This document shows, in pieces, positions 39,873 to 52,016 of a stretch of 64,000 nt of DNA. Origin of the DNA: an uncultured Hyphomicrobiales bacterium (GTDB lineage: Bacteria; Pseudomonadota; Alphaproteobacteria; Rhizobiales; Beijerinckiaceae); contig CAIJVU010000018.1 of the NCBI GenBank assembly GCA_903824185.1, positions 51,170-115,169 on the forward strand. Reading direction: 5' to 3'. Both the position numbers and the translations under genes were made by a program. Numbering within the stretch: the first letter of the stretch is position 1; each line of letters begins with the position of its first letter. Under the pieces are notes generated by a model. That model saw only the letters and a program-made list of their open reading frames with translations, searched no databases and was not told the DNA's origin.

Positions 39873-41188
39873 GCCGGTCGACCGTCACCCCCCGTATGAA
39901 ACCGATTTCGCCCCGTCGCAGCACCATCATTTCCGTGTTGGATGTCGGCACCAGCAAAGTCGTGTGTCTGATTGCCCGTCTTGACCCTGTGGCCGAAAGT
40001 GATCTGTTGCGCGGCCGCACCCATCGGGCGCAAATTATCGGGATTGGCCATCAGCGCGCCCGCGGTCTCAAGGCCGGTGCGGTGGTGGATCTCGAAGCCG
40101 CTGAAATGTCGATCCGGCAGGCTGTGGATGCGGCCGAGCGCATGGCGCGGGTCGAAATCCGGTCTGTGATTGTCAGCATGACAGGCGGGCGGCTGGGATC
40201 ACGCAGTTTTTCGGCTGAAATCGGCTTGCGCGGCGAAAGCGTCTCGAGTGCCGATCTCAATCGCGCCTTTGCCAAGGCCAGCATGGATTCCATGATGCCG
40301 CAACGCAGTGTGTTGCATGCGCTGGAAACCGGTTTCACGCTTGATGATGTGCGCGGTATCCGCGAGCCGCTCGGCATGTTGGGGCGCAAGCTCGGCGTGG
40401 ATATGCATGTGGTGACGAGCGACGAATATGCCGTGCGCAATCTGATGCTGGCGGTCGAGCGTTGCCATCTCGAAGTCGAGGCGGTGGTTGCGGGGCCTTA
40501 TGCGTCTGGCCTGTCGGTTTTGGTGGATGATGAAGCCGAAATGGGCGTGGCCGTTGTTGATTTTGGTGCGGGCACAACCAGTGTCGGCGTGTTTGCGGGC
40601 GGTGCCTTGGTGCATAGCGATGCGGTGGCCGTGGGTGGTAATCATATCACGATGGATATCGCACGCGGTTTCACCACCACTTTGACCCATGCCGAGCGGT
40701 TGAAGACCTTGTTTGGTTCCACCATGGCGTCTGCATCCGATGATCGCGAAACCATTGCCGTTGAATCGGTCGATGATGAAGAGCGCAATGCGGTGCATCA
40801 TGTGCCGAAATCGCATTTGGTGCGGGTCATCAAGCCACGTGTCGAAGAAATTTTAGAATTTGTGCGCGATCGCCTCACTTCTGCCGGTTTGGGGGGTGTC
40901 ATGAATCGCCGAATTGTGCTCACTGGTGGCACGGCGCAGCTGTTAGGCATGCCCGAACTGGCTCGCCGCGTTTTGTCCAAGCAAGTGCGTGTGGGGCGTC
41001 CTTTAGGTGTTCAAGGCCTGCCGGACGCAATGAAGGGTCCAGCCTTCGCAGCTCCGATCGGCCTTTTGGTCTATCCGCAGGTGGCGGGGCTGGAACGATT
41101 CGAACCGGTCGAATCAGGCCAATTTCTGGCCACCGGCACCGACGGCTATTTCTCGAAAATGGGCCGTTGGTTGAAAGAAAGTTTTTGA
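39869..41188 (+). CDS. ftsA: Cell division protein FtsA
   Basis: A 439-residue actin-like ATPase that tethers FtsZ to the membrane. Phosphate-1 is ISVLDVGTSKVVCLIARL near residue 27. The 1C domain follows, with phosphate-2 in VVDFGAGTTSVGVF and the adenosine motif in RIVLTGGTAQLLGMPEL. The C-terminal amphipathic helix GRWLKESF is the membrane-targeting sequence. The gene overlaps ftsQ by ATGA, and an 85-base gap before ftsZ leaves room for a separate ftsZ promoter. Confidence 0.96.
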   Translation: MSRSTVTPRMKPISPRRSTIISVLDVGTSKVVCLIARLDPVAESDLLRGRTHRAQIIGIGHQRARGLKAGAVVDLEAAEMSIRQAVDAAERMARVEIRSVIVSMTGGRLGSRSFSAEIGLRGESVSSADLNRAFAKASMDSMMPQRSVLHALETGFTLDDVRGIREPLGMLGRKLGVDMHVVTSDEYAVRNLMLAVERCHLEVEAVVAGPYASGLSVLVDDEAEMGVAVVDFGAGTTSVGVFAGGALVHSDAVAVGGNHITMDIARGFTTTLTHAERLKTLFGSTMASASDDRETIAVESVDDEERNAVHHVPKSHLVRVIKPRVEEILEFVRDRLTSAGLGGVMNRRIVLTGGTAQLLGMPELARRVLSKQVRVGRPLGVQGLPDAMKGPAFAAPIGLLVYPQVAGLERFEPVESGQFLATGTDGYFSKMGRWLKESF

Positions 41189-41273
41189 GTTTGGACGCGG
41201 GATCTCATCCCACGTCTCATAGGAAATTGACTGCAATTGGTGCCTGACGGCACCCCAAGTGAGAGGCCAGAAG

Positions 41274-43040
41274 ATGACAATCAATCTCAAGGTTCCGGAT
41301 ATCCGCGAATTGAAGCCACGGATCACCGTTTTCGGTGTTGGCGGCGCGGGCGGTAATGCGGTCAATAATATGATCGAGCTTGGTTTGCAGGGATGCGAAT
41401 TCGTTGTCGGTAATACCGATGCGCAGGCGCTGACCTCCACCAAGGCCCATCGGGTCATCCAGATGGGGATTCAGGTGACCGAGGGTCTGGGTGCGGGTTC
41501 GCAGCCGGAAGTCGGGCGCGCCGCTGCCGAAGAAGTGATTGACGAGATCCGCGACCAGCTGGCCGGTGCGCATATGGTCTTCGTCACCGCGGGTATGGGC
41601 GGCGGCACCGGAACGGGCGCGGCTCCGATTGTGGCACGCGCGGCTCGTGAATTGGGGATCCTGACCGTCGGTGTCGTGACCAAGCCCTTCCATTTCGAAG
41701 GCACACGCCGCATGCGTCTGGCTGAATCGGGCATTTCCGAACTGCAGAAGTCGGTAGACACCCTGATTGTCATTCCGAACCAGAATTTGTTCCGTGTGGC
41801 CAATGAGCAGACAACCTTTGCCGATGCCTTTTCGATGGCAGACCGCGTCTTGTATTCGGGCGTGGCCTGCATCACCGACCTGATGGTGAAAGAAGGTCTG
41901 ATCAATCTCGATTTCGCCGATGTGCGCGCCGTGATGCGCGAAATGGGCAAAGCGATGATGGGCACTGGCGAAGCCAGCGGCGAAAAACGCGCTTTGCGCG
42001 CAGCCGAAGCCGCCATCGCCAATCCGCTGCTTGATGATGTGTCGATGCGCGGGGCCCGCGGTCTGTTGATCTCGATCACCGGCGGCGCTGATCTGACGCT
42101 TTATGAAGTGGATGAGGCTGCAACCCGTATCCGCGAGGAAGTGGATCAGGAAGCCAATGTGATCTTCGGCGCGACCCGTGATGATTCACTGGAAGGCATT
42201 GTCCGTGTGTCGGTTGTCGCAACCGGTATCGACCATGCCGAAATGATGCGCGAAAAAGGCTTGGCGCAGATTGATGCCACCGCCCGCTATCAGGCTGGCT
42301 TGCAAGAGCAGGCCCGTTTGGCGGAAATCGAGCAGGCCCAACGCGCCTCTGCTGCCGCTGCCGTTGCTGCCGCAACCCGCCAGCAGGCACCGAGCATGGC
42401 CCCGCAGCCTGCTTATGCCGAACAGGCCCAGCGTCCGGCTCCAGCATTACGCGCCAATCCGGTTGCCCAGTCGCCAGCCTATACCGTGCAAGAGCAGGCG
42501 CCCGCCGCCTATCAGCCGCAACAGCCTGCCATGGCGCCTGCCTATCAGCCGCAGCAACAAGCCTATGCACCCTCGCGTGCGGCTGAACAGCCTGCAGCCT
42601 ATGCGATGCCGCAAGCAGCCGCCCCAAGCGCGTCTTATGGCGCGCCGACCTCCTTCATTCCGCCCCAGCCTGAACAGCCGGTGCGGGCCCCCCGCATGCC
42701 GCGGATCGAAGATCTGCCGCTCGTTGCCCAGCAAAGTCTGGCCGCGTCCCGCGGTTTGACCCAGCCTGAGCCAGCACCCGAGCGCAAGCGCGCTTCTCTG
42801 ATCGACCGTTTGGCCGCAGCCGGTTTCGGTCGCAAAGCCGACAAGCCCGTCGAGCAGGCAGCCCCCGCTCCGCAACCAGCCGCAGCCCTCGCTCCACAGG
42901 CGTCGGGCATGGGTGCGCCGATGGCCCCGCAGGATTTTGCCAAGCGTCCGGCCTTGCAGCCGCAGCCGCAGAACCAGTCGCGGGCTTTCGAGGACGATCA
43001 ACTGGAAATTCCGGCTTTCCTGCGCCGTCAGTCGCAATGA
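41274..43040 (+). CDS. ftsZ: Cell division GTPase FtsZ with long C-terminal linker
   Basis: A 588-residue tubulin homologue forming the division ring. The core (about 10-320) has [15 protein letters not shown], the GTP loop [11 protein letters not shown] near residue 108, and the T7 synergy loop [11 protein letters not shown]. After it comes a linker of roughly 250 residues rich in Ala, Gln and Pro, and the conserved tail [10 protein letters not shown], which binds FtsA. The linker is longer than in most FtsZ proteins; Caulobacter FtsZ, also long, is about 508 residues. ATG 41274 has GAGAGG at good spacing; an upstream in-frame start at 41259 is less likely. Confidence 0.97.
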   Translation: MTINLKVPDIRELKPRITVFGVGGAGGNAVNNMIELGLQGCEFVVGNTDAQALTSTKAHRVIQMGIQVTEGLGAGSQPEVGRAAAEEVIDEIRDQLAGAHMVFVTAGMGGGTGTGAAPIVARAARELGILTVGVVTKPFHFEGTRRMRLAESGISELQKSVDTLIVIPNQNLFRVANEQTTFADAFSMADRVLYSGVACITDLMVKEGLINLDFADVRAVMREMGKAMMGTGEASGEKRALRAAEAAIANPLLDDVSMRGARGLLISITGGADLTLYEVDEAATRIREEVDQEANVIFGATRDDSLEGIVRVSVVATGIDHAEMMREKGLAQIDATARYQAGLQEQARLAEIEQAQRASAAAAVAAATRQQAPSMAPQPAYAEQAQRPAPALRANPVAQSPAYTVQEQAPAAYQPQQPAMAPAYQPQQQAYAPSRAAEQPAAYAMPQAAAPSASYGAPTSFIPPQPEQPVRAPRMPRIEDLPLVAQQSLAASRGLTQPEPAPERKRASLIDRLAAAGFGRKADKPVEQAAPAPQPAAALAPQASGMGAPMAPQDFAKRPALQPQPQNQSRAFEDDQLEIPAFLRRQSQ

Positions 43041-43067
43041 GTCTTGTGTCTCAACGCTGAGATTTTC

Positions 43068-43096
43068 AAAGCCCGCCCTTCACCGGCGGGCTTTTT
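43068..43096 (+). terminator. Rho-independent terminator after ftsZ
   Basis: A perfect 10-bp stem, AAAGCCCGCC (43068-43077) with GGCGGGCTTT (43085-43094), has a 7-base loop and ends in TTTTT. It closes the dcw transcript 28 bases after the ftsZ stop and implies that lpxC has its own promoter. Confidence 0.93.
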
Positions 43097-43189
43097 CATG
43101 AGCTAAAACAATAGGTTACATATTGTTACAAAGCGTTAGAAAGCTTGATTTCCCTCCGGGCGGCCAAGGCATTAGAGAAAGGGGCAGAT

Positions 43190-44170
43190 ATGGCGGACAG
43201 AGTTGGCACGACGCTGAACGATCGCCCCGGAGCTCTTGAGATTATGATGCAAACAAAACAGACGACCATCCGTAACAGTGTTGAGTTGTCAGGTATTGGT
43301 GTTCATTCCGGTGCCCCTGTCCAAATCATTCTGCATCCGGCCAATGCCGATACCGGTGTTGTTTTCCTGCGCACCGGCTTGCAGGACGGACTTTCCCGCC
43401 GCATTCGTGCCAATTGGCGCTCTGTCAGCGCCACGGAATTGTGCACGGTTGTGGGCGATGTTGAAACCGGTTCCGTTTCCACCGTCGAGCATTTGATGGC
43501 CGCCATTTATGCGTCTGGCATTGATAATGTGCTGGTCGAGGTGGATGGGCCTGAAATGCCGATCATGGACGGTTCGTCGTCCGCTTTCCTTGAACTGCTG
43601 GATGAGGCAGGCATGGTGCGCTTTTCCGCACCGCGCCGCTATATCGAGGTTTTGAAGCCCGTGCGCATCGAGCAGGGTCGCGGCTGGGCTGAGCTCGTGC
43701 CTTACGACAAGGGCTTCCGTCTGGAAGTGGAAATTGATTTTCCGACCCCGGTGATTGGCCGTCAGAAGAAGTCTCTGGATCTTGATCTCGGCAGCTTCCG
43801 TCGTGAATTTGCCCGCGCCCGCACTTTCGGTTTCATGCGGGATGTCGATCATTTGCGCAAAGCCGGTTTTGCCTTGGGCGCGTCTTTGGACAATACGGTG
43901 GCGCTTGACGACACTGGTGTGGTGAACCCTGATGGTTTGCGCTGGAGCGATGAATTCGTGCGTCACAAGACCCTTGATGCGGTCGGTGATTTGTCCTTGG
44001 CCGGTGCGCCTTTGATCGGGCTTTACCGCTCTTATTGCGGTGGTCACCGCATGAATATCACGATGCTGCAGGCCTTGTTTGCAGATTCGGAGGCTTGGCG
44101 CTTTGTGACAGCCAGCCAGTTGTCGGCTGAGCCGGTCGAGGCACCCCAGCGCGTTCTGGCCGAAGCCTGA
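43190..44170 (+). CDS. lpxC: UDP-3-O-acyl-N-acetylglucosamine deacetylase
   Basis: A 326-residue zinc enzyme catalysing the committed step of lipid A synthesis. NSVELSGIGVHSG opens the first domain. The first zinc histidine is in TVEHLMAAIY near residue 100. The second site is HKTLDAVGDLSLAG near 258 with the two other ligands, and GGHRMNI carries the catalytic histidine. Two starts compete: ATG 43190, with AAAGGGG upstream, gives an 18-19-residue N-terminal extension; ATG 43244/43247 begins where most LpxC proteins begin but has poorer ribosome-binding sequence. The enzyme is cytoplasmic, and its presence shows that the organism makes lipid A. Confidence 0.95.
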   Translation: MADRVGTTLNDRPGALEIMMQTKQTTIRNSVELSGIGVHSGAPVQIILHPANADTGVVFLRTGLQDGLSRRIRANWRSVSATELCTVVGDVETGSVSTVEHLMAAIYASGIDNVLVEVDGPEMPIMDGSSSAFLELLDEAGMVRFSAPRRYIEVLKPVRIEQGRGWAELVPYDKGFRLEVEIDFPTPVIGRQKKSLDLDLGSFRREFARARTFGFMRDVDHLRKAGFALGASLDNTVALDDTGVVNPDGLRWSDEFVRHKTLDAVGDLSLAGAPLIGLYRSYCGGHRMNITMLQALFADSEAWRFVTASQLSAEPVEAPQRVLAEA

Positions 44171-44399
44171 TCGTTTTTCGGCCTATTTTTTCCATTTTTT
44201 GACTGTTTTGTGGCGGGTTTGGCCCATGAAACGCGCTTGCCTTGATCTTGCCCACTTGCCCTGTCATGGGATTGGGTGATCATTGGATGGGGCGGATCAG
44301 ATTCGTCTGGTCGCATGGCTGGCTTTGAGGCGCACATTGCGCTAGTAAAGAGGGCATTCGATCGGCCAAAAAGCCACCCTGCGATTTTTGAGGATATCC

Positions 44400-45284
44400 A
44401 TGCGCCTTCTCTCTGGTTCTTTCCGGCCTGTCACCGCGCTGATTTTGCGTCCGCTCATGGCCGTGATGTTGGCCTTCACGCTTGCGGGCTGCGACACCTT
44501 GTCCTCGCTCAATCCGTTTGGGGATGACGAGCCCTACAAGCCGGAAATCAAGGCGGCGCAGCCTGCCGAAGTGCTCTACAATCAGGGGTTGGCTTTGCTG
44601 AACGACAGTTCGTTCGAGGCCGCCGCCAAGCGTTTCGGCAAGCTCGATCGCGAATATCCTTTCTCGACATGGTCGAAAAAGGCTCTGTTGATGCAGACCT
44701 ATGCCTATTACAACGCCCGCAATTATGACGAGACCGCGATTGCCGGAAAGCGCTTCATGGGGCTCTATCCCGCCAGCGAAGATGCGGCCTATGTCGCCTA
44801 TATGATGGCCAATGCCTATTACAACCAGATCCCCGATGTGGCGCGTGATCAGGATCGCGCCGAAAAGGCTTTGAACTCCTTCCGTGAAATTGTCGAGCGT
44901 TGGCCCAAATCCGAATATGCCAATGATGCCCGCTTCAAGATCACCGTGGTGCAGGACCAGCTCGCCGGTCGTGAAATGGATATCGGTCGTTATTACCTGA
45001 AGCGGCATAATTACACCGCAGCCATCAACCGCTTCCGCGCGGTGGTGTCGCAATATCAGCGCACCAACCAGACCGAAGAGGCGCTGGCGCGTCTGGCGGA
45101 AGCCTATTTGGCTTTGGGGATCTCGAACGAGGCACAAACCGCGGCTGCAGTGCTGGGGCATAATTACCCCGACAGCAAATGGTATCACGACACCTATGCC
45201 TTGTTGCAAACCAAGGGTCTTGAGCCGCGCGAAAGCGCCGATTCTTGGATGAGCAAGCTGTTCAAGTCCGTGGGGCTTGGTTAA
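44400..45284 (+). CDS. bamD: Outer membrane protein assembly factor BamD
   Basis: A 294-residue lipoprotein. A signal sequence with lipobox LAGC places the lipid-modified cysteine at residue 31. The mature part is a run of TPR helices (NQGLALLNDSSFEAAAKRFG, ALLMQTYAYYNARNYDETA and onward to about 260). BamD is the essential partner of BamA in inserting beta-barrel proteins into the outer membrane. TTG 44388 lies upstream, but ATG 44400 has GAGG at proper spacing. Position between lpxC and recN is typical of Alphaproteobacteria. Confidence 0.94.
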   Translation: MRLLSGSFRPVTALILRPLMAVMLAFTLAGCDTLSSLNPFGDDEPYKPEIKAAQPAEVLYNQGLALLNDSSFEAAAKRFGKLDREYPFSTWSKKALLMQTYAYYNARNYDETAIAGKRFMGLYPASEDAAYVAYMMANAYYNQIPDVARDQDRAEKALNSFREIVERWPKSEYANDARFKITVVQDQLAGREMDIGRYYLKRHNYTAAINRFRAVVSQYQRTNQTEEALARLAEAYLALGISNEAQTAAAVLGHNYPDSKWYHDTYALLQTKGLEPRESADSWMSKLFKSVGLG

Positions 45285-45313
45285 TCCCCGCCAGCCGGTA
45301 AGAGTGGACGCTG

Positions 45314-46990
45314 ATGCTTGTTGAACTTGCCATCCGCGACATCGTTTTAATCGACCGTTTGAGCCTCGGTTTTGCTGAGGGGATGAGCGTGCTGACCGGT
45401 GAAACGGGGGCGGGCAAATCCATTCTGCTGGACGCCTTTGCCTTGGCCTTGGGGGCGCGCGGCGACGGGTCGCTGGTGCGCCATGGCGAGGCACAGGGGC
45501 AGGTGACAGCCGTGTTTGCCGTGGGGCCGGATCATCCGGCTTTGGCCTTGTTGGGTCAGCATGACATTGCGCAAGACGGCGATATCATCCTCAGACGCAT
45601 CCAGATGGCAGACGGACGCACCCGTGCTTTGGTCAATGATCAGGCGGTGAGTGTGCAGGTGCTCAAAGCAATCGGCGAGACGCTGGTTGAAATCCACGGC
45701 CAGCATGATGATCGGGCTTTGGCCGATCCGGCCCGTCATCGTGATTTGCTGGATGCCTTTGGTCAACATCAAGGCTTGGTGGCCTCTGTGCAACGCGCAG
45801 CCTCTGTCTTTGCCAAAGCCCGCACGGCGCTGGAAGCGCATGAGGCGCGCGTTGAAGCGATCCGCAAAGAGGGCGACTATCTCCGCCATGCTTTGGCAGA
45901 GCTTGAAAAGCTTGGGCCCGAACCGGGCGAAGAGAGCGAGCTTGCCGCCCGCCGCCAAACCATGATGGCCTCTGAAAAAATTGCCAGCGACGTCTATGAG
46001 GCGGTCGATGCCTTGTCGGGCGACGGGTCGCCGATCCCTTTATTGTCAGCCGTCTTGCGTCGTCTGCAGCGGCGCGAACGCGAAGCGCCCGAGCTTGTGA
46101 AGCCATCGTTGGAAGCGCTCGATACCGCCTTGGATGCGGTGGAGCAGGTGCGCCAGCGTTTGGAAGAGGCGCGGCGGCAAACCGATTTCAACCCCAAAGA
46201 TCTGGAGCAGGTGGAAGAGCGTCTGTTTGCCTTGCGGGCTGCGGGCCGCAAATATGATGTGCCGGTCGATGATTTGGCGGCCCTTGCCGTGCGCTATGCC
46301 GATGATCTGTCGATGATCGATGCGGGCGAGCATGATCTCGTGCGCTTGCGGCAGGAGCTTGCGGTGGCGGAAGCGGATTATGTGGTCTTGGCGCGGGATC
46401 TGTCGGAAGCGCGCAAGCGCACGGCGCTGGCGCTTGAAAGTGCTGTGGTCGATGAATTGCCACCCCTCAAACTCGAACGCGCCCGTTTCATCGTGATGAT
46501 CGACAGCGATGACAAGGCCCGCCATGCAGCAGGCTTTGATAAGGTTGAATTCTGGGTCGAGACCAATCCGGGCACCAAGCCCGGCCCGATGATGAAAGTC
46601 GCGTCCGGCGGCGAATTATCCCGTTTCATGCTGGCCTTGAAAGTGTGTCTGGCTGATCGCGGTTCGGCCCCGACCCTTGTCTTTGATGAAATCGACACAG
46701 GGGTGGGTGGCGCGGTGGCTGATTCCATCGGCCAAAGGCTCGCGCGTTTGGCGGACAATGTGCAGGTGCTGGCTGTCACCCATGCGCCGCAGGTGGCCGC
46801 GCGTGCGGGCGCGCATTTTCTGATAGCCAAGGATCTGGCCGAAGCGGGTCATGTCGCAACCTCTGTGACGCCGTTGCAAAATGCGCCGCGCCTTGAGGAA
46901 GTGGCGCGGATGCTGGCTGGTGACAGCATCACCAAAGAGGCGCGGGCCGCCGCGCGGTCTTTGCTGGAGCGGGCGAAGCAGGGGGGCTGA
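45314..46990 (+). CDS. recN: DNA repair protein RecN
   Basis: A 558-residue SMC-like ATPase for double-strand break repair. Head half 1 has Walker A LTGETGAGKSILLDA near residue 30. A central coiled coil spans about 150-360. Head half 2 has the signature VASGGELSRFMLAL and Walker B LVFDEIDTGVGGAVAD, with the LAVTHAPQVAARAG switch histidine. Often LexA-regulated, but no GTTC-N7-GTTC box was noticed in the 29 bases between bamD and recN, so co-transcription with bamD is likely. Confidence 0.95.
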   Translation: MLVELAIRDIVLIDRLSLGFAEGMSVLTGETGAGKSILLDAFALALGARGDGSLVRHGEAQGQVTAVFAVGPDHPALALLGQHDIAQDGDIILRRIQMADGRTRALVNDQAVSVQVLKAIGETLVEIHGQHDDRALADPARHRDLLDAFGQHQGLVASVQRAASVFAKARTALEAHEARVEAIRKEGDYLRHALAELEKLGPEPGEESELAARRQTMMASEKIASDVYEAVDALSGDGSPIPLLSAVLRRLQRREREAPELVKPSLEALDTALDAVEQVRQRLEEARRQTDFNPKDLEQVEERLFALRAAGRKYDVPVDDLAALAVRYADDLSMIDAGEHDLVRLRQELAVAEADYVVLARDLSEARKRTALALESAVVDELPPLKLERARFIVMIDSDDKARHAAGFDKVEFWVETNPGTKPGPMMKVASGGELSRFMLALKVCLADRGSAPTLVFDEIDTGVGGAVADSIGQRLARLADNVQVLAVTHAPQVAARAGAHFLIAKDLAEAGHVATSVTPLQNAPRLEEVARMLAGDSITKEARAAARSLLERAKQGG

Positions 46991-49102
<2,112 letters not shown>

Positions 49103-49111
49103 GGCTTTTCG

Positions 49112-50929
49112 TTAAAGGGGCCGTGTGGCTTGTTGCAGCCAGCTTTTCGCCGCGCCGTCCAAATGCGGCGACAATCGTTTTTCAACCTCGGCATGATAGC
49201 TATTGAGCCAGCTGATCTCGCTTGCGGTCATCAAGGATTGATCAATCGGGCGTGTGTCGATGGGCGCAAAAGTGAGGGTTTCAAAACCCAGCATGGGCCG
49301 GTCGCCCTGAGGAAAATCGCGCGGTTCGACCAGCACCAGATTTTCGATGCGGATGCCATAGGCGCCCGCTTTGTAATAGCCCGGCTCGTCCGACAAGATC
49401 ATGCCGATTTCAAGCGGTGTTGTGCCGATTTTTGACAGCCGCTGCGGCCCTTCATGCACCGACAGGAAGCTGCCCACACCATGCCCCGTGCCGTGATCGA
49501 AATCACAGCCAATGTCCCATAAAGACTGGCGGGCCAAGGCATCGAGTTGCGCGCCGCTGGTGCCTTTGGGAAACACTGCGCGGGCAATGGCAATCATGCC
49601 TTTCAGCACACGCGTATAGCGGTCTTTCATCTCGTCACTCACAGGCCCGATGGCAATCGTACGCGTGATGTCGGTGGTGCCGTCTTGATATTGCCCGCCG
49701 GAATCAATCAGAAAAAACCCCGCGTTGATCGGGGCATTGCTGATAGTTGAAACGCGGTAATGCGGCAGCGCTGCATGCGCGCCAGAAGCCGATATCGAGG
49801 GGAAGGACAAATCAACCAGCAAGGGGCTTTCACAGCGGAAAGCTTCCAGCTGTTCGGCAGCGGCAATTTCCGTCACCTGTTCTTTCGGGGCCTCTTGGTC
49901 AAGCCAATGCAAAAAGCGCGTCATCGCCACCCCGTCGCGCAGATGCGCTGCGCGGGTGCCGTTTTTCTCGGCGTCGTTTTTCTGCGCCTTCATGAGCGAT
50001 ACGGGATCAAGCCCGCGCAAGACCGTGCCGCCCGCTTTTTCAATCAACCCGATGAAATGCACAGAGGCGGTTGCCGGATCAATCCGGATGCTTTTGTGTT
50101 GGGCGGCCATCTGTTCAATCGCTGCGGGCAAAGCGTCAGGCTCGATCACCTCGGCCAGCAGCGCGAGTGCTGTGCGGATCTCGGGGGTGAGTTTTTGGGC
50201 GGCGAGTGCCAACAAGGGCTTGCCGTGGGTCGGGATCAAAGCCCGCCCGTGGGGCAGCGGTGTGTGGGAGACATCCTTGCCGCGTATATTGAAAATCCAT
50301 GCGAGATTATGCGGATCGGTGACGAGCAAAGCATCGGCTTTTTCAGCGCTGAGCTTGTCTTGAATTCGTTTGAGTTTATCGGCGCTCGGCTCGCCCGCAA
50401 AAGTTAAAGGATGCAGCGCGATAGCCGCCATGGGTGGGGCGGGTTGGTCCGTCCAGACCTGATCAATCGGGTTGGGCGCACAGGCCACCAATGTGGCACC
50501 GATTTTGGCCGCACTTTGCCGGATGCGTGTCAGGCTGTCTTCGGTATGCAGGGTCGGGTCATAGCCCAAACGGGCATTGGCGGGCAAAGCCTGTTCGAGC
50601 CATTGATGGGGTGGTTCATCCATCAAATGGCATTGTTCAAACAGGCTGACATCGGATTGATCGCGCGCTTGTTCGGTATAGCGCCCATCGACAAACAAAG
50701 CCGCGCGGTCTTGAAGCGCAATCGCCATGCCCCATGATCCGGTAAAGCTGGTGAGCCAAGCCAGCCGCTCCGCACAATCAGGCACATATTCGCCTTGATA
50801 GTCGTCGGTGCGTGGCACGATCAGGCCGTCAAGCGACAGGCTGTGTAAATTTTGCCGCAGGGCTTTGAGGCGGGGCGCGCATTGGCTGCGATCGGATTTG
50901 GGCACGAAAGATTGAAAACGCGAGGCCAT
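49112..50929 (-). CDS. Xaa-Pro aminopeptidase, M24B family
   Basis: A 605-residue cytoplasmic metallopeptidase with two creatinase-like N-terminal domains (1-300) and a pita-bread catalytic domain. Metal ligands can be placed at the two aspartates in LIDSGGQYQDGTTDITR, the histidine in HGTGHGVGSFLSVHEGP, and glutamates in DEPGYY and GIRIENLVLV. It removes the first residue from peptides with proline second. Length fits the large eukaryote-like aminopeptidase P group that is common in Alphaproteobacteria. It is followed on the same strand by no close partner; prmA lies 56 bases upstream and may share its transcript. Confidence 0.92.
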   Translation of the reverse strand: MASRFQSFVPKSDRSQCAPRLKALRQNLHSLSLDGLIVPRTDDYQGEYVPDCAERLAWLTSFTGSWGMAIALQDRAALFVDGRYTEQARDQSDVSLFEQCHLMDEPPHQWLEQALPANARLGYDPTLHTEDSLTRIRQSAAKIGATLVACAPNPIDQVWTDQPAPPMAAIALHPLTFAGEPSADKLKRIQDKLSAEKADALLVTDPHNLAWIFNIRGKDVSHTPLPHGRALIPTHGKPLLALAAQKLTPEIRTALALLAEVIEPDALPAAIEQMAAQHKSIRIDPATASVHFIGLIEKAGGTVLRGLDPVSLMKAQKNDAEKNGTRAAHLRDGVAMTRFLHWLDQEAPKEQVTEIAAAEQLEAFRCESPLLVDLSFPSISASGAHAALPHYRVSTISNAPINAGFFLIDSGGQYQDGTTDITRTIAIGPVSDEMKDRYTRVLKGMIAIARAVFPKGTSGAQLDALARQSLWDIGCDFDHGTGHGVGSFLSVHEGPQRLSKIGTTPLEIGMILSDEPGYYKAGAYGIRIENLVLVEPRDFPQGDRPMLGFETLTFAPIDTRPIDQSLMTASEISWLNSYHAEVEKRLSPHLDGAAKSWLQQATRPL

Positions 50930-50985
50930 ATTGGCTCCCCCTTGGCTTGTATCCGATCCCGAAAGCGGCGCGGTGCCGCCTTTTT

Positions 50986-51912
50986 TTATGCCCTGATGCG
51001 GCGGGGCGCTAAACCGCCACGCTTGAGGCGCAAGCAGGCCCAGCCTTCCAGATTGATACGGCTATGCAGCCGGAACCCTTGCGCCGCATAGGCGGACAAG
51101 ACACCCGCCACATCCTGAAACAACAGGCCGGATAAAATCACATCGGCATCGGGTGTGGCAGATTGGCACAAAGAGGGGGCCAAACGGCGCAAAGGCCGCG
51201 CCAGAATATTGGCAAAAATCAGATCATAGCTTTGCCGTCCGCGCAAAGCGGGATGCGACAGGCCCGGTGCCGTGACGGGGCGCAGATAAGACCCGCAACG
51301 ATTGAGGCGGGCATTGCCCCGCGCGGCCCTGACTGCGACCGGATCAATATCACCGGCATAGACACGCTGATGGATGACGCGGGCGGCGGCCATGGCCAAC
51401 ACGCCTGTCCCCGTGCCGACATCCAGCACGCGTTGGGGGCGGCGGGTTTTGAGGATATGGTCCAGCATCAACAGGCAGCCGCGTGTGGTGCCGTGATGGC
51501 CGGTGCCAAAAGCAAGGGCCGCTTCGATTTCAATACCGATGCGGTTGAGCGGCACGCGGTGGCGGTCATGACCGCCATGGATCAGGAAGCGACCCGCTTC
51601 CACCATCGACAGCCCGTCGAGCGAGGCTTTCACCCAATCTTGTTCGGCCAGTGTTTCAAACACCACATCCTGCGCCGCCTGATCGCCCGCCGCACTGCGC
51701 ACCAGATCGCGCATGGAGCCCTCGTCGGGGGTGAAGGAAAAATACACCTCGACCTCCCACCGCTTGTCGGCCTCGTTTTCAAAGGCAGCGGACGCGGTTT
51801 CAGCCGGGTCGAATGTTTCAACGATCAGATCAGCAATCCGCCGCGCTGTTTTTTCAGTGCCGGCATAACGCATGACATGGGTGGGATTTTGGGGGTGAAG
51901 ACCTTCAAGCAT
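50986..51912 (-). CDS. prmA: Ribosomal protein L11 methyltransferase
   Basis: A 308-residue methyltransferase. The N-terminal substrate-recognition domain (about 1-105) is followed by the SAM domain with FGTGHHGTTRGCLLMLDHIL and motif I VLDVGTGTGVLAMAAARV; NPP is replaced by the NIL variant in FANILARPLRRLAP. PrmA trimethylates lysines of L11. The last 10-15 residues are basic. The gene starts 104 bases before the P450 stop, both leftward. A good family match overall. Confidence 0.9.
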   Translation of the reverse strand: MLEGLHPQNPTHVMRYAGTEKTARRIADLIVETFDPAETASAAFENEADKRWEVEVYFSFTPDEGSMRDLVRSAAGDQAAQDVVFETLAEQDWVKASLDGLSMVEAGRFLIHGGHDRHRVPLNRIGIEIEAALAFGTGHHGTTRGCLLMLDHILKTRRPQRVLDVGTGTGVLAMAAARVIHQRVYAGDIDPVAVRAARGNARLNRCGSYLRPVTAPGLSHPALRGRQSYDLIFANILARPLRRLAPSLCQSATPDADVILSGLLFQDVAGVLSAYAAQGFRLHSRINLEGWACLRLKRGGLAPRRIRA

Positions 51913-52016
51913 ATTTCCTCTTAACCCAATTCACCCCGAACGGGAAAGTGATTTTAACGGGAAAGTGATTTTCTGGACTCTGCATCGCTTGGTCGTCTGA
52001 GCGGGGGGATTTTTTC

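Noticed and set aside
49760..50407. 215-codon frame opposite the aminopeptidase gene (one example of many long antisense frames)
   Set aside because: A shadow of the strong codon bias on the other strand; the opposite strand encodes a well-supported enzyme.
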